Below the pieces are notes generated by a model, which was not told the origin of the DNA, did not search any database, and saw only the letters and a program-made list of their open reading frames with translations. A program made the translations under genes and the position numbers. A stretch of 16,317 nucleotides of DNA from contig JAATGX010000092.1 of NCBI GenBank assembly GCA_015688915.1, positions 1-16,317 of the forward strand, in the 5' to 3' direction. Below are positions 1-6,580 of the stretch, piece by piece. Source of the stretch: Desulfuromonadales bacterium (GTDB lineage Bacteria > Desulfobacterota > Desulfuromonadia > Geobacterales > Pseudopelobacteraceae). Position 1 is the first letter of the stretch. Each line of letters opens with the position of its first letter.

Positions 1-123
1 AACGGCATTCCAAAAGAGAACTTCAACCTGTTTCTAAAAGAATGCGAATGGCGATTTAACACTCAAGACCCTAAGCTACAGTTATCATTATTGAAAGAGC
101 TCGTTAAAGGGGCTCTCAACTAA
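1..123 (+). CDS. IS1595-family transposase, C-terminal fragment (cut by window edge)
   Basis: The reading frame is open from base 1 and ends at TAA 121-123, giving the last 40 residues. The segment LFLKECEWRFN followed by a short lysine/leucine-rich tail resembles the end of the ISXO2-like DDE transposase domain of IS1595-family elements; this is family recognition from memory, not a search. The catalytic residues would lie upstream, outside the window, so activity cannot be judged. The stretch is clearly more AT-rich than the genes to its right, as expected for an acquired element. The stop codon lies 8 bases before a GGGGCTGTC-type terminal repeat on the reverse strand (132-140), which fits an insertion sequence whose single gene runs almost to its right end. 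Confidence 0.7.
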   Translation, partial: NGIPKENFNLFLKECEWRFNTQDPKLQLSLLKELVKGALN

Positions 124-140
124 TTATCTAGGACAGCCCC
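1..140 (+). mobile_element. right end of an IS1595-like insertion sequence
   Basis: The element comprises the transposase tail and a terminal inverted repeat ending in CTAGGACAGCCCC; read inward from the right it begins GGGGCTGTCC, the G-rich start seen at ends of some IS1595/IS1016-type elements. The outer boundary is taken as base 140. The other end and the expected 8-bp target duplication lie outside the window, so they could not be compared; the candidate duplication on this side would be bases 141-148. Confidence 0.55.
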
Positions 141-151
141 TTAATTTTTTA

Positions 152-174
152 TGGAGCGGGAAACGGGATTCGAA
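152..174 (-). pseudogene. remnant of tRNA-Gly 3' end (T-loop to CCA)
   Basis: Read on the minus strand, these 23 bases run from the T-loop (TTCGAAT, position 54) through the 3' half of the T-stem (CCCGT), the 3' acceptor strand (TTCCCGC), discriminator T and CCA. This matches the 3' end of bacterial tRNA-Gly with a GCGGGAA acceptor. Matching stops abruptly at the start of the T-loop; there is no D-arm, anticodon arm or T-stem 5' half, so it is not a functional tRNA. A perfect 3'-terminal tRNA fragment is the usual form of an attachment-site copy left by a tyrosine integrase, but it could also be what remains of a tRNA after an IS-mediated deletion. It lies between two copies of the IS terminal motif. 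Confidence 0.7.
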
Positions 175-213
175 GCAGGCTAGTCTAACAGGTCGTTTTC
201 ATCTGACAGCCCC
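175..213. mobile_element. possible stub of a second IS end carrying the GGGGCTGTC motif
   Basis: Bases 205-213 repeat, in the same orientation, the nine bases GACAGCCCC found at the IS end (132-140). Inward of the motif the sequences differ, so this is either a short stub of a related element or the true outer end of a longer element that has absorbed the tRNA fragment. Base 213 lies two bases from the A-tract of the tRNA terminator, as if the element had inserted into the T-run downstream of the tRNA. There is no coding content. Confidence 0.35.
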
Positions 214-246
214 ATAAAAAAAGACCTGCCGTTTATGCAGGTCCTT
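214..246 (-). terminator. rho-independent terminator of the tRNA-fMet unit
   Basis: On the minus strand a perfect 7-bp stem GACCTGC/GCAGGTC (237-243 with 223-229) encloses a 7-base loop and is followed immediately by seven T residues (complement of the A-run 216-222). It sits 11 bases past the CCA end of tRNA-fMet and would also stop read-through from the argS operon upstream. Confidence 0.88.
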
Positions 247-255
247 GATTTTGTT

Positions 256-333
<78 letters not shown>

Positions 334-350
334 TCAATGTGTGAATATCC

Positions 351-379
351 TTTATAGCAGCGCCTTCTGAAACTGTCAA
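351..379 (-). promoter_or_regulatory. sigma-70 promoter of tRNA-fMet
   Basis: On the minus strand, -35 TTGACA (379-374, perfect) and -10 TATAAA (356-351, 5 of 6) are separated by exactly 17 bases. Transcription would start near base 344, leaving a leader of about 10 bases before the mature tRNA 5' end at 333. The promoter lies in the 74-base gap after the SPOR gene stop, where no terminator is visible, so the tRNA may also receive read-through from the upstream operon. Confidence 0.88.
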
Positions 380-407
380 TATAAATATCTCAATTATTTT
401 TTGCCGC

Positions 408-1178
408 CTATTCCCGATCCGGGATAACGATGGCGCCTTTACCCAGTTTGCCCGCCAATTCCTTGGCTGCATCCTGTTCCAGCTTCCTGCCGACACGCAC
501 GCGGTACCACGTTCCCTTGTCGCCCTGATTGGATTCAGTGATCGAGACGCTGTATCCCTTGCCGGTCAGCTTGTTTTTCACCGTCTCAGCTTCGGACCTC
601 AGGCTGTACGAGGCAACCTGCACCGTGAAACCGTTTGCGTTTGCGGCCGCTTTCTCGGGCGGACCTTGAGGTTTGTCGGCGGCCGCCTTAGCCGCATCGG
701 TACCGGTTTGGGGGACCCTGGACAGGTTGGAGGGAATGGCGGCCTGGAGAGGCTGCTTTTCCTTTTCATCCTTGGAGTTGATGCCGCTTCCCATGACGTT
801 GCCCTTTTGTCCATTGGGCAGGGTCTTGTAAAAACTGAGAGACGGTTCAGGCGCTGTCTGCGCGCCGGGAGCACCACCCTGCGCATCGGATTGCGTTTGG
901 GGCGTGGCGGCCGGCGCGGGGGGCGGCTGCGGCTTGGCTGCTGCCGGAGAAGCCTCCGTGGGTGAATTTTCAAGGCTCGCTTGCTGGGTAGCCGCCTGAA
1001 AAGCCTTTTTTGCCGATCGCTGGGATAATAGCCAGCCAGTGCCGAAACCGGCAATAAAGGTGATCACGCCGGTGATGATGACAATGGTGGAAACCAGGCC
1101 GACCGGTTCCTTGCGGGGCGGCTTTTTCCCCTGTGTGCCGACATAGGCCTGTTTTGGTTCGCTGTAATCGATCCTCAT
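408..1178 (-). CDS. membrane-anchored SPOR-domain protein
   Basis: The 256-residue protein has a short cytoplasmic N-terminus, one transmembrane helix (about residues 27-50), a long proline/alanine/glutamine-rich linker (about 60-180) and a C-terminal SPOR domain (about 182-254, starting FTVQVASYSLRSEAE and including WYRVRVG). SPOR domains bind denuded glycan strands at the division septum, so the protein probably sits in the inner membrane and reaches into septal peptidoglycan, like FtsN or DedD. That role is inferred from architecture; FtsN-specific motifs were not identified. ATG at 1178 follows a CGGAG ribosome site. It starts 11 bases after the argS stop and is the last gene of the ugd-to-SPOR series, which fits co-transcription with the FtsB-like protein. 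Confidence 0.85.
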   Translation of the reverse strand: MRIDYSEPKQAYVGTQGKKPPRKEPVGLVSTIVIITGVITFIAGFGTGWLLSQRSAKKAFQAATQQASLENSPTEASPAAAKPQPPPAPAATPQTQSDAQGGAPGAQTAPEPSLSFYKTLPNGQKGNVMGSGINSKDEKEKQPLQAAIPSNLSRVPQTGTDAAKAAADKPQGPPEKAAANANGFTVQVASYSLRSEAETVKNKLTGKGYSVSITESNQGDKGTWYRVRVGRKLEQDAAKELAGKLGKGAIVIPDRE

Positions 1179-1189
1179 GTGAGACTCCG

Positions 1190-2881
1190 CTACATCCGTT
1201 CGGGGGCCGAAATACCCAGGATAGACAGGGCGTTTTTGACTGTTTGCGCGGTGCGTTTCAGCAGGTAAAGGCGTGCCCCGGTCAGGTCGGGATCCTCGGT
1301 GATGACGCGATGCTTGCCGTAAAAACTGTGAAAACAGCCCGCCAGTTCGCTCAGGTAGTTGGTCAGCCGATGCGGCTCGAAATGCAGGGCGCTCTCATCG
1401 ACGGTATCCGGCAAGGCGGCCAGCAGTTTGATGAGCTGCATCTCTTCCGGTGCCCGCAATGCGGCTATCCCGTCCGCCCGCGGTCGTTCCGGCGCCGTGA
1501 ACCCCTTTTCAGCGGCATTTTCAAAGATGCTGCAGATGCGGGCATGGGCGTATTGAACGTAGTAGACCGGGTTGTCCGGCGACTGCTGCTTGGCCAGGTC
1601 AATGTCGAAAACGAGTTGGGAATCCGGCTTGCGCATGATGAAAAAGAAGCGGGTCGCGTCACGGCCGACCTCGTCGATCAGGTCGCGCAGGGTAACGTAG
1701 CTGCCGGCGCGCTTGGAGATCTTGACCTCCTCGCCGCCGCGCATGACCGTTACCATCTGGTGCAGCACATACTCCGGCCACCCCTTGGGAATGCCCCGGT
1801 CAAGGGCTTGCAGACCGGCCCGCACACGGGTAACGGTGCTGTGGTGATCGGAACCCTGTTCGTTGATGACCCTGGTGAAGCCGCGTTCCCATTTGGCCAG
1901 GTGATAGGCGATATCGGGAACAAAGTAGGTATACCCCCCGCCGGACTTGCGCATAACCCGGTCCTTATCGTCGCCGAACGCGGAGGTCCGCAGCCAGAGG
2001 GCTCCATCCTGCTCGTAGGTGTGCCCGTTCTCGCCCAGCAAGCGGACCACATCGTCCACGCGGCCTTCGGAATAGAGGCTCGACTCAAGGGTAAAGACGT
2101 CGAAGTGGACGTCGAAGGCCTTCAGATCCAGGTCCTGCTCGTGGCGCAGGCAGGCCACGGCGAAGCGGCGAATGGCATCCAGATCATGGGAGTCGCCCAG
2201 GGCGGTCACGTGTTGATCGTCGGCATGCACCGTCTCTCGGGATAGATAGGATTCGGCCACATCCTTGATGTACTCCCCCTGGTAGCCGTCGGCGGGCCAG
2301 CGTGGGTCGTCCGGTCCAATGCCCAGGCACCGGGCCTGCACGGAGAGCGCGAGATTGGCGATCTGCTGGCCGGCGTCGTTGTAGTAGAATTCACGGGTTA
2401 CATCCCAGCCGGTGGCCGTGAGTATCCGGCAGATCGAATCGCCGATGGCCGCGCCGCGGCCGTGGCCTATGTGCAGCGGGCCGGTGGGGTTGGCGCTGAC
2501 GAACTCCACCTGCACCTTGGCGTCCTTGCCGGCCGAGGTCCGGCCAAATGCGTCGCCCTGCGCCTCAATCTCAAGCAGGGCGGAATGCCAGGCTTCGGCA
2601 GAGATGAAGAAGTTGATGAAACCGGGGCCGGCGATTTCGGTCTTTGCCAGCAGGCCGTTACCGTTGCCCATGTGCCGGATGACAATCTCCGCCACCTGGC
2701 GCGGTGCCTTGCGCTCGGCTTTTGCGAGTTGCATGGCAATATTGCAGGAGAAGTCCCCATGTTCGGGACTGGCTGGTGTACCGATAATGACGGCGGGGAA
2801 GGGGGATGTGTTCAGTTCATTCGCTGCCGCGGCAGCTTGCAGGGCGGTTTCAACCAGGGAGGCTATGGGGTGACGCATCAT
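1190..2881 (-). CDS. argS: arginyl-tRNA synthetase
   Basis: The 563-residue class I aminoacyl-tRNA synthetase charges tRNA-Arg with arginine in the cytoplasm. Visible landmarks: the N-terminal Arg-tRNA synthetase domain (about 5-95), the signature HIGH at 137-140 within NPTGPLHIGHGRG, the second catalytic motif as KISKR (387-391, the degenerate KMSKS form usual in ArgS), and a C-terminal DALR anticodon-binding domain ending near GISAPERM. Length is normal for the family. Two ATGs lie in tandem (2881 and 2878). The first overlaps the stop of the preceding small cysteine protein as ATGA, and an AAGGA site lies about 12 bases upstream, inside that small gene. A longer in-frame reading to 2968 exists, but its extra 29 residues belong to the overlapping gene region and do not resemble ArgS. 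Confidence 0.96.
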   Translation of the reverse strand: MMRHPIASLVETALQAAAAANELNTSPFPAVIIGTPASPEHGDFSCNIAMQLAKAERKAPRQVAEIVIRHMGNGNGLLAKTEIAGPGFINFFISAEAWHSALLEIEAQGDAFGRTSAGKDAKVQVEFVSANPTGPLHIGHGRGAAIGDSICRILTATGWDVTREFYYNDAGQQIANLALSVQARCLGIGPDDPRWPADGYQGEYIKDVAESYLSRETVHADDQHVTALGDSHDLDAIRRFAVACLRHEQDLDLKAFDVHFDVFTLESSLYSEGRVDDVVRLLGENGHTYEQDGALWLRTSAFGDDKDRVMRKSGGGYTYFVPDIAYHLAKWERGFTRVINEQGSDHHSTVTRVRAGLQALDRGIPKGWPEYVLHQMVTVMRGGEEVKISKRAGSYVTLRDLIDEVGRDATRFFFIMRKPDSQLVFDIDLAKQQSPDNPVYYVQYAHARICSIFENAAEKGFTAPERPRADGIAALRAPEEMQLIKLLAALPDTVDESALHFEPHRLTNYLSELAGCFHSFYGKHRVITEDPDLTGARLYLLKRTAQTVKNALSILGISAPERM

Positions 2882-3048
2882 TGTGTGGGAGTTTCCTTGG
2901 AGTGGGTCTGGGTGATCTCGTCCGCGTCGGCATCCTTGATGCTGACATCGCGGGAAAAGTCGGGGCATCGCCCCCCGCCATCACTGACGCTGAAACGTTT
3001 GGCGCAGGTTTCGCGCCAGGCACAGACGGCGCAGCTTTGTTTAGGCAT
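2878..3048 (-). CDS. 56-residue four-cysteine protein coupled to argS
   Basis: A short frame starts at ATG 3048, eight bases after an AGGA ribosome site, and ends at a TGA that overlaps the argS start (ATGA). The product begins MPKQSCAVCAWRETCAKRFS and has cysteines at 6, 9, 15 and 28 (CxxC-x5-C-x12-C), all in the N-terminal half, followed by an acidic, polar tail. The pattern suggests a small metal-binding (zinc or iron-sulfur) or redox protein; which one is inference, and I know no named family for it. There is no signal peptide or membrane segment. Spacing to the FtsB-like gene is 18 bases. The four-base overlap and good ribosome site argue that it is translated and coupled to argS. Confidence 0.72.
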   Translation of the reverse strand: MPKQSCAVCAWRETCAKRFSVSDGGGRCPDFSRDVSIKDADADEITQTHSKETPTQ

Positions 3049-3066
3049 GGGTAGTGTCCTGCTCTG

Positions 3067-3366
3067 TTATGGTTGCTTCTTTTCCGTGGGGAACCGGTAG
3101 ATGACTTCGTCAGCGCGTATCAGACCGAGGTCTTTGCGGGCGATACTCTCCAGGTAGCGGCGATCGGTCTTGAGCGCCACGATTTCGTGTTTCAGCTTCT
3201 CATTTTCAGCACGGGTTTCCATAAGCCGGCCGTCGATCCCGCTCTTGTCCGCTCTCAATTCGTAGATGCGCAGCAGACCCTTGTCGCCAAACACCGTGAA
3301 AAAGAGGATGAACACGATGCATCCAGCAGGAATGAAATACATCTTTTTCTGGAGGCGCAATCTCAC
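3067..3366 (-). CDS. FtsB/DivIC-like septum formation initiator protein
   Basis: The protein has 99 residues from a GTG start at 3366, which has AAGGG seven bases upstream and lies 11 bases after the stop of the decarboxylase gene. It has a short basic N-terminus (RLRLQKK), one transmembrane helix (about 10-27) and a coiled-coil-prone region with MetRAENEKLKHEI-type heptads (about 45-75), ending in a segment with IARKDLGLIRADEVIYRF typical of DivIC/FtsB proteins (LGxxxxDEVxYxF). In the family these form the FtsB-FtsL-FtsQ division complex in the inner membrane. The frame is open further upstream to 3450 but that part overlaps the previous gene and reads like its shadow. An internal ATG at 3342 would delete the basic leader and is less likely. 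Confidence 0.85.
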   Translation of the reverse strand: MRLRLQKKMYFIPAGCIVFILFFTVFGDKGLLRIYELRADKSGIDGRLMETRAENEKLKHEIVALKTDRRYLESIARKDLGLIRADEVIYRFPTEKKQP

Positions 3367-3377
3367 GTGGTCACCCT

Positions 3378-4307
3378 TCACCTGATCCGGTCGGCAAAAT
3401 ACGCGGCTGTCTTGCGGAGCCCCGTATCCAGATCGATTGCCGGCTTCCATCCCAGTCTTTCCCTGGCCAGGGAAATGTCGGGCCGGCGTTGCTTGGGATC
3501 GTCCTGGGGCAGCGGGTTAAAGATGATCTCTGATCGTGACCCGGTTATTGTAACGATTTTTTCGGCAAACTCAAGGATTGTGTTTTCAACCGGGTTGCCC
3601 AGGTTTACCGGCCCTGTGAAACCATCGCATTCCATCATCCTGATCATCCCGTCAACCAGGTCGGAAACAAAGCAGAAGGAGCGTGTCTGGGACCCGTCGC
3701 CGTAGACGGTGATGCTCTCGTTTCTCAATGCCTGGAGGATGAAGTTGGAAACCACCCGGCCGTCGTTCTCGGCCATCCGGGGGCCGTAGGTGTTGAAAAT
3801 GCGGATGATACGGATATCCACGCTGTTCTGGCGGTGGTAGTCCATCATCAATGTCTCGGCCACCCGCTTGCCCTCGTCGTAGCAACTGCGGATGCCGATC
3901 GGATTGACATTGCCCCAGTATTCCTCGGTCTGGGGGTGCACCTGGGGGTCGCCGTAGACCTCGGAGGTGGAGGCCTGCAGGATGCGGGCCCTGACCCGTT
4001 TGGCCATGCCCAGCATGTTGATCATGCCCATGACGCTGGTCTTGACGGTCTTGACCGGGTTGTACTGGTAGTGCACCGGTGAGGCCGGGCACGCCAGGTT
4101 GTAGATGCGGTCGACCTCCAGCAGGATCGGTTCGACTATGTCGTGGCGGATCAACTCGAACCGGTGGTTGTCCATCAGGTGAATGATGTTGTCCTTGCTG
4201 CCGGTGAAGAGGTTGTCCAGGCAGATGACGTCATGTCCCTCGCCCAAGAGCCGTTCGCAGAGGTGCGACCCTATGAAGCCGGCGCCGCCGGTAACCAGGA
4301 TGCGCAT
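3378..4307 (-). CDS. UDP-glucuronate decarboxylase (UDP-xylose synthase), extended SDR
   Basis: The 309-residue NAD-dependent extended short-chain dehydrogenase probably converts UDP-glucuronate to UDP-xylose plus CO2. Visible: the Rossmann motif GGAGFIG (7-13), NLACPASPVHYQ (about 70-81), the Thr/Ser of QASTSEVYGDP (111-121), the catalytic YxxxK at Y143-K147 (SCYDEGKR), and IFNTYGPRM. The last three are close to UXS enzymes and distinguish it from GalE or RmlB. Start: ATG 4307 has a strong GAGGTGA site seven bases upstream, located inside the end of ugd; an ATG 33 bases earlier lacks this and would add residues before the Rossmann strand. It follows the ugd stop by 2 bases, so the two steps UDP-glucose to UDP-glucuronate to UDP-xylose are encoded together, presumably for surface polysaccharide. 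Confidence 0.92.
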   Translation of the reverse strand: MRILVTGGAGFIGSHLCERLLGEGHDVICLDNLFTGSKDNIIHLMDNHRFELIRHDIVEPILLEVDRIYNLACPASPVHYQYNPVKTVKTSVMGMINMLGMAKRVRARILQASTSEVYGDPQVHPQTEEYWGNVNPIGIRSCYDEGKRVAETLMMDYHRQNSVDIRIIRIFNTYGPRMAENDGRVVSNFILQALRNESITVYGDGSQTRSFCFVSDLVDGMIRMMECDGFTGPVNLGNPVENTILEFAEKIVTITGSRSEIIFNPLPQDDPKQRRPDISLARERLGWKPAIDLDTGLRKTAAYFADRIR

Positions 4308-4309
4308 GG

Positions 4310-5665
4310 CTATCTCACCTCGCAGATGCCGCCGCTGCATCTCCCCAGAGGGATGTAGCGGAAGCCGGCGGTTGCCATGCGGTCAGGTTTGTACAGGTTG
4401 CGGCCGTCGACAATGAGCGGCGACTTCAGGGCGGCCTTGATGCGGTCGAAATCAGGGTTGCGGTATTCGCTCCAGTCGGTGATGATGGCCAGGGCATCGG
4501 CGTTTTCCAGGATCTCGTACTGGTTACTGCTGTATTCGATCCGGTCGCCGAACTGTTTCCGCGCTTCCTTGATGGCTTCGGGGTCGTGGGCACGCACGGT
4601 GGCGCCGGCCGCCAGCAGACGCTCGATGATGGTGATGGCCGGGGCTTCGCGCATGTCGTCGGTGCGGGGGTTGAAGGAGAGGCCCCAGCAGGCGATGGTG
4701 CGGCCGGTGAGCGGCCTTTCCTCGTCCGGCGAGCCCAGCGCCTTGATCAGTTTGTCGGCCAGCACCTCTTTCTGGCGCTCGTTGACGTCTTCCACGGCCT
4801 TGAGCAGCAGGAAGTCGTAGTTGCATTCCTCGGCGGTCCTGATAAACGCCTTGACGTCCTTGGGGAAGCAGGAGCCGCCGTAGCCGGGGCCGGGGAAGAG
4901 GAAGTCGTACCCGATGCGGGAGTCGGAACCGATCCCTTCGCGCACGGCAGCCACATCGGCGCCCATGCGCTCGCAGAGACCGGCGATCTGGTTCATGAAG
5001 GAGATGCGGGTGGCCAGCATGGCGTTGGCGGCGTATTTGGTCATCTCGGCGCTGCGGATGTCCATGACGATCATGCGGTTCTGCTTGCGCATGAAGGGGT
5101 CGTAGAGTTCCTTCATGATCTCGGCGGTGCGCACGTTGTCGGTGCCGATAACCACCCGGTCCGGCTTCATGAAGTCGTCGATGGCGGCGCCTTCCTTGAG
5201 GAATTCCGGGTTGGAAACCACGTCGAATTCAAAGGCCGCTCCACGGGTGGCCAGCTCTTCCTGCACAGCGGCCCGCACCTTGTCCGCCGTGCCGACCGGG
5301 ACCGTGGATTTGTCCACGATGATCCGGAAACCGTTCATGGTGCGGCCGATGTCCCGGGCCACGCCCAGGACGTATTTCAGGTCCGCCGAACCGTCCTCGC
5401 CCGGAGGTGTGCCGACCGCGATGAAACAGACCAGGGAATTCTGAACCGCTTCGGCCATGTCGATGGTGAAGGAGAGCCTCCCCTCGGCCTGGTTGCGCAG
5501 GACCATCTCCTTGAGGCCCGGTTCGTAGATCGGGATGATCCCTTGTTTGAGGCCGTCTATCTTGGCTGCGTCGACATCAACGGCGACGACGCTGTTGCCG
5601 CTCTCGGCAAAACAGGCGGCGGCCACCAGGCCAACGTAGCCCGCACCAAAAATACAGATTTTCAT
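4310..5665 (-). CDS. ugd: UDP-glucose 6-dehydrogenase
   Basis: The 451-residue cytoplasmic enzyme oxidises UDP-glucose to UDP-glucuronate with two NAD+. It begins MKICIFGAGYVGLVAAACFAE, with GxGxxG at 7-12. It retains the catalytic cysteine (C266 in GYGGSCFPKD), the NPEFLKEG loop (152-159), the lysine/asparagine pair of the central helix (K210, N214 in EMTKYAANAMLA) and the C-terminal UDP-binding domain with GLSFNPRTDDMREAP. Length is normal for the bacterial Ugd family. Start: ATG 5665 follows GGAGAG. The 72 bases upstream, back to rsmI, hold no convincing promoter or terminator, so it may be transcribed from the amidase-DUF4139-rsmI unit or from an alternative sigma promoter I cannot recognise. 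Confidence 0.95.
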   Translation of the reverse strand: MKICIFGAGYVGLVAAACFAESGNSVVAVDVDAAKIDGLKQGIIPIYEPGLKEMVLRNQAEGRLSFTIDMAEAVQNSLVCFIAVGTPPGEDGSADLKYVLGVARDIGRTMNGFRIIVDKSTVPVGTADKVRAAVQEELATRGAAFEFDVVSNPEFLKEGAAIDDFMKPDRVVIGTDNVRTAEIMKELYDPFMRKQNRMIVMDIRSAEMTKYAANAMLATRISFMNQIAGLCERMGADVAAVREGIGSDSRIGYDFLFPGPGYGGSCFPKDVKAFIRTAEECNYDFLLLKAVEDVNERQKEVLADKLIKALGSPDEERPLTGRTIACWGLSFNPRTDDMREAPAITIIERLLAAGATVRAHDPEAIKEARKQFGDRIEYSSNQYEILENADALAIITDWSEYRNPDFDRIKAALKSPLIVDGRNLYKPDRMATAGFRYIPLGRCSGGICEVR

Positions 5666-5737
5666 TCATTCTCTCCAGGGAGTCGGGATGTTGCTTCGAT
5701 ATACCACAATATCCGCTTGTAATTACAGCATTTTTTA

Positions 5738-6577
5738 TCACATATCCGCGCCGTTCCTGAGTTGCAGGGCTTTCGCATAGGCATCGTTTCGTGAACTGCC
5801 TGTAATTTCAGCGGCTTTGCGGGCGGCATCCTTCACCGACAACTGCTCGTCATCCAGCAGACGGCGCAGCACCTCCGACAGCGGCTCGTCCTCCTGCTGC
5901 ACCGGCTCGCCCGGCGCCACCAGGATAACCACCTCGCCCCGGACCTTGCCCTGCGCAACCACCGCCATGACCTCGGAAACGGTGCCCCGGACGAATTCCT
6001 CATAGATCTTGGTCAGTTCCCGGCCTACCGCGACCTGTCGTTCGCCCAGCACCTGACGGATGTCGTCCAGGGTGGCCTCCAGGCGGTGGGGCGCCTCATA
6101 GAGCACCAGTGTGCCCGGCAGTCCCGCCATGCCGGCCAGGAATGTGCGGCGCTTCCCCTGGCGTGACGGCGGGAAGCCTGCGAAGGTGAAGCAGTCGCTG
6201 GGCAGCCCCGATCCTGCAAGGGCGGTCACGGCGGCGCAGGCCCCGGGGATGGGGATGACCGGAATCCCCTCTGCGACCGCATCCCGCACCAGTTGATAGC
6301 CGGGGTCGGAGACGCACGGTGTGCCGGCATCGGAGATCAACGCCACGGACTTTCCCTGGCGGAGCGCGTGCAGGACGCGTTCCCCCTTGAACTGCTGGTT
6401 ATGGTCGAAATAGGAGGTCAGCGGTTTGGAGATGTTGAGGTGGTTGAGCAGCTTGAGGGAATGGCGGGTATCCTCGGCGGCGATCAGATCCACCTGGCCC
6501 AGGATGCGCACGGCCCGGAAGGTGATATCCTCCAGGTTGCCGATGGGGGTGGCGACTATGTAGAGGGTACCGGTCAT
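5738..6577 (-). CDS. rsmI: 16S rRNA (cytidine-1402-2'-O)-methyltransferase
   Basis: The 279-residue enzyme of the tetrapyrrole-methylase fold adds the 2'-O-methyl group at C1402 of 16S rRNA in the decoding centre, using SAM. Family motifs are all present: IVATPIGNLEDIT (7-19), AAEDTRHS (33-40), ALISDAGTPCVSDPG (79-93), GACAAVTALAGSGLP (112-126), FAGFPP (132-137) and YEAPHRLEATL (160-170). The C-terminal helical part ends with the short basic and asparagine-rich region usual for RsmI. ATG 6577 comes only 3 bases after the stop of the DUF4139 gene (TAAGGGATG) and lacks a well-placed ribosome site of its own, so translation is probably coupled to that gene. The canonical N-terminus MTGTLYIVATPIGNL leaves no doubt about the start. 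Confidence 0.95.
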   Translation of the reverse strand: MTGTLYIVATPIGNLEDITFRAVRILGQVDLIAAEDTRHSLKLLNHLNISKPLTSYFDHNQQFKGERVLHALRQGKSVALISDAGTPCVSDPGYQLVRDAVAEGIPVIPIPGACAAVTALAGSGLPSDCFTFAGFPPSRQGKRRTFLAGMAGLPGTLVLYEAPHRLEATLDDIRQVLGERQVAVGRELTKIYEEFVRGTVSEVMAVVAQGKVRGEVVILVAPGEPVQQEDEPLSEVLRRLLDDEQLSVKDAARKAAEITGSSRNDAYAKALQLRNGADM

Positions 6578-6580
6578 CCC

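Noticed and set aside
408..420. Terminator directly after the SPOR gene
   Set aside because: The minus strand has an A-run, not a T-run, after the stop and no hairpin; the next true terminator is past the tRNA at 214-246.
1133..2245. 370-codon plus-strand frame opposite argS
   Set aside because: Shadow of a full-length argS with intact HIGH and KISKR motifs; no ribosome site or recognisable domain on the plus strand.
4586..5722. 378-codon plus-strand frame opposite ugd
   Set aside because: Shadow of ugd, which has all catalytic residues in place; the alternative product is histidine/glycine-rich with no motif.
5666..5737. Promoter for ugd in the gap after rsmI
   Set aside because: TATATC and TATTGT resemble -10 elements, but neither has an acceptable -35 at 16-18 bases.
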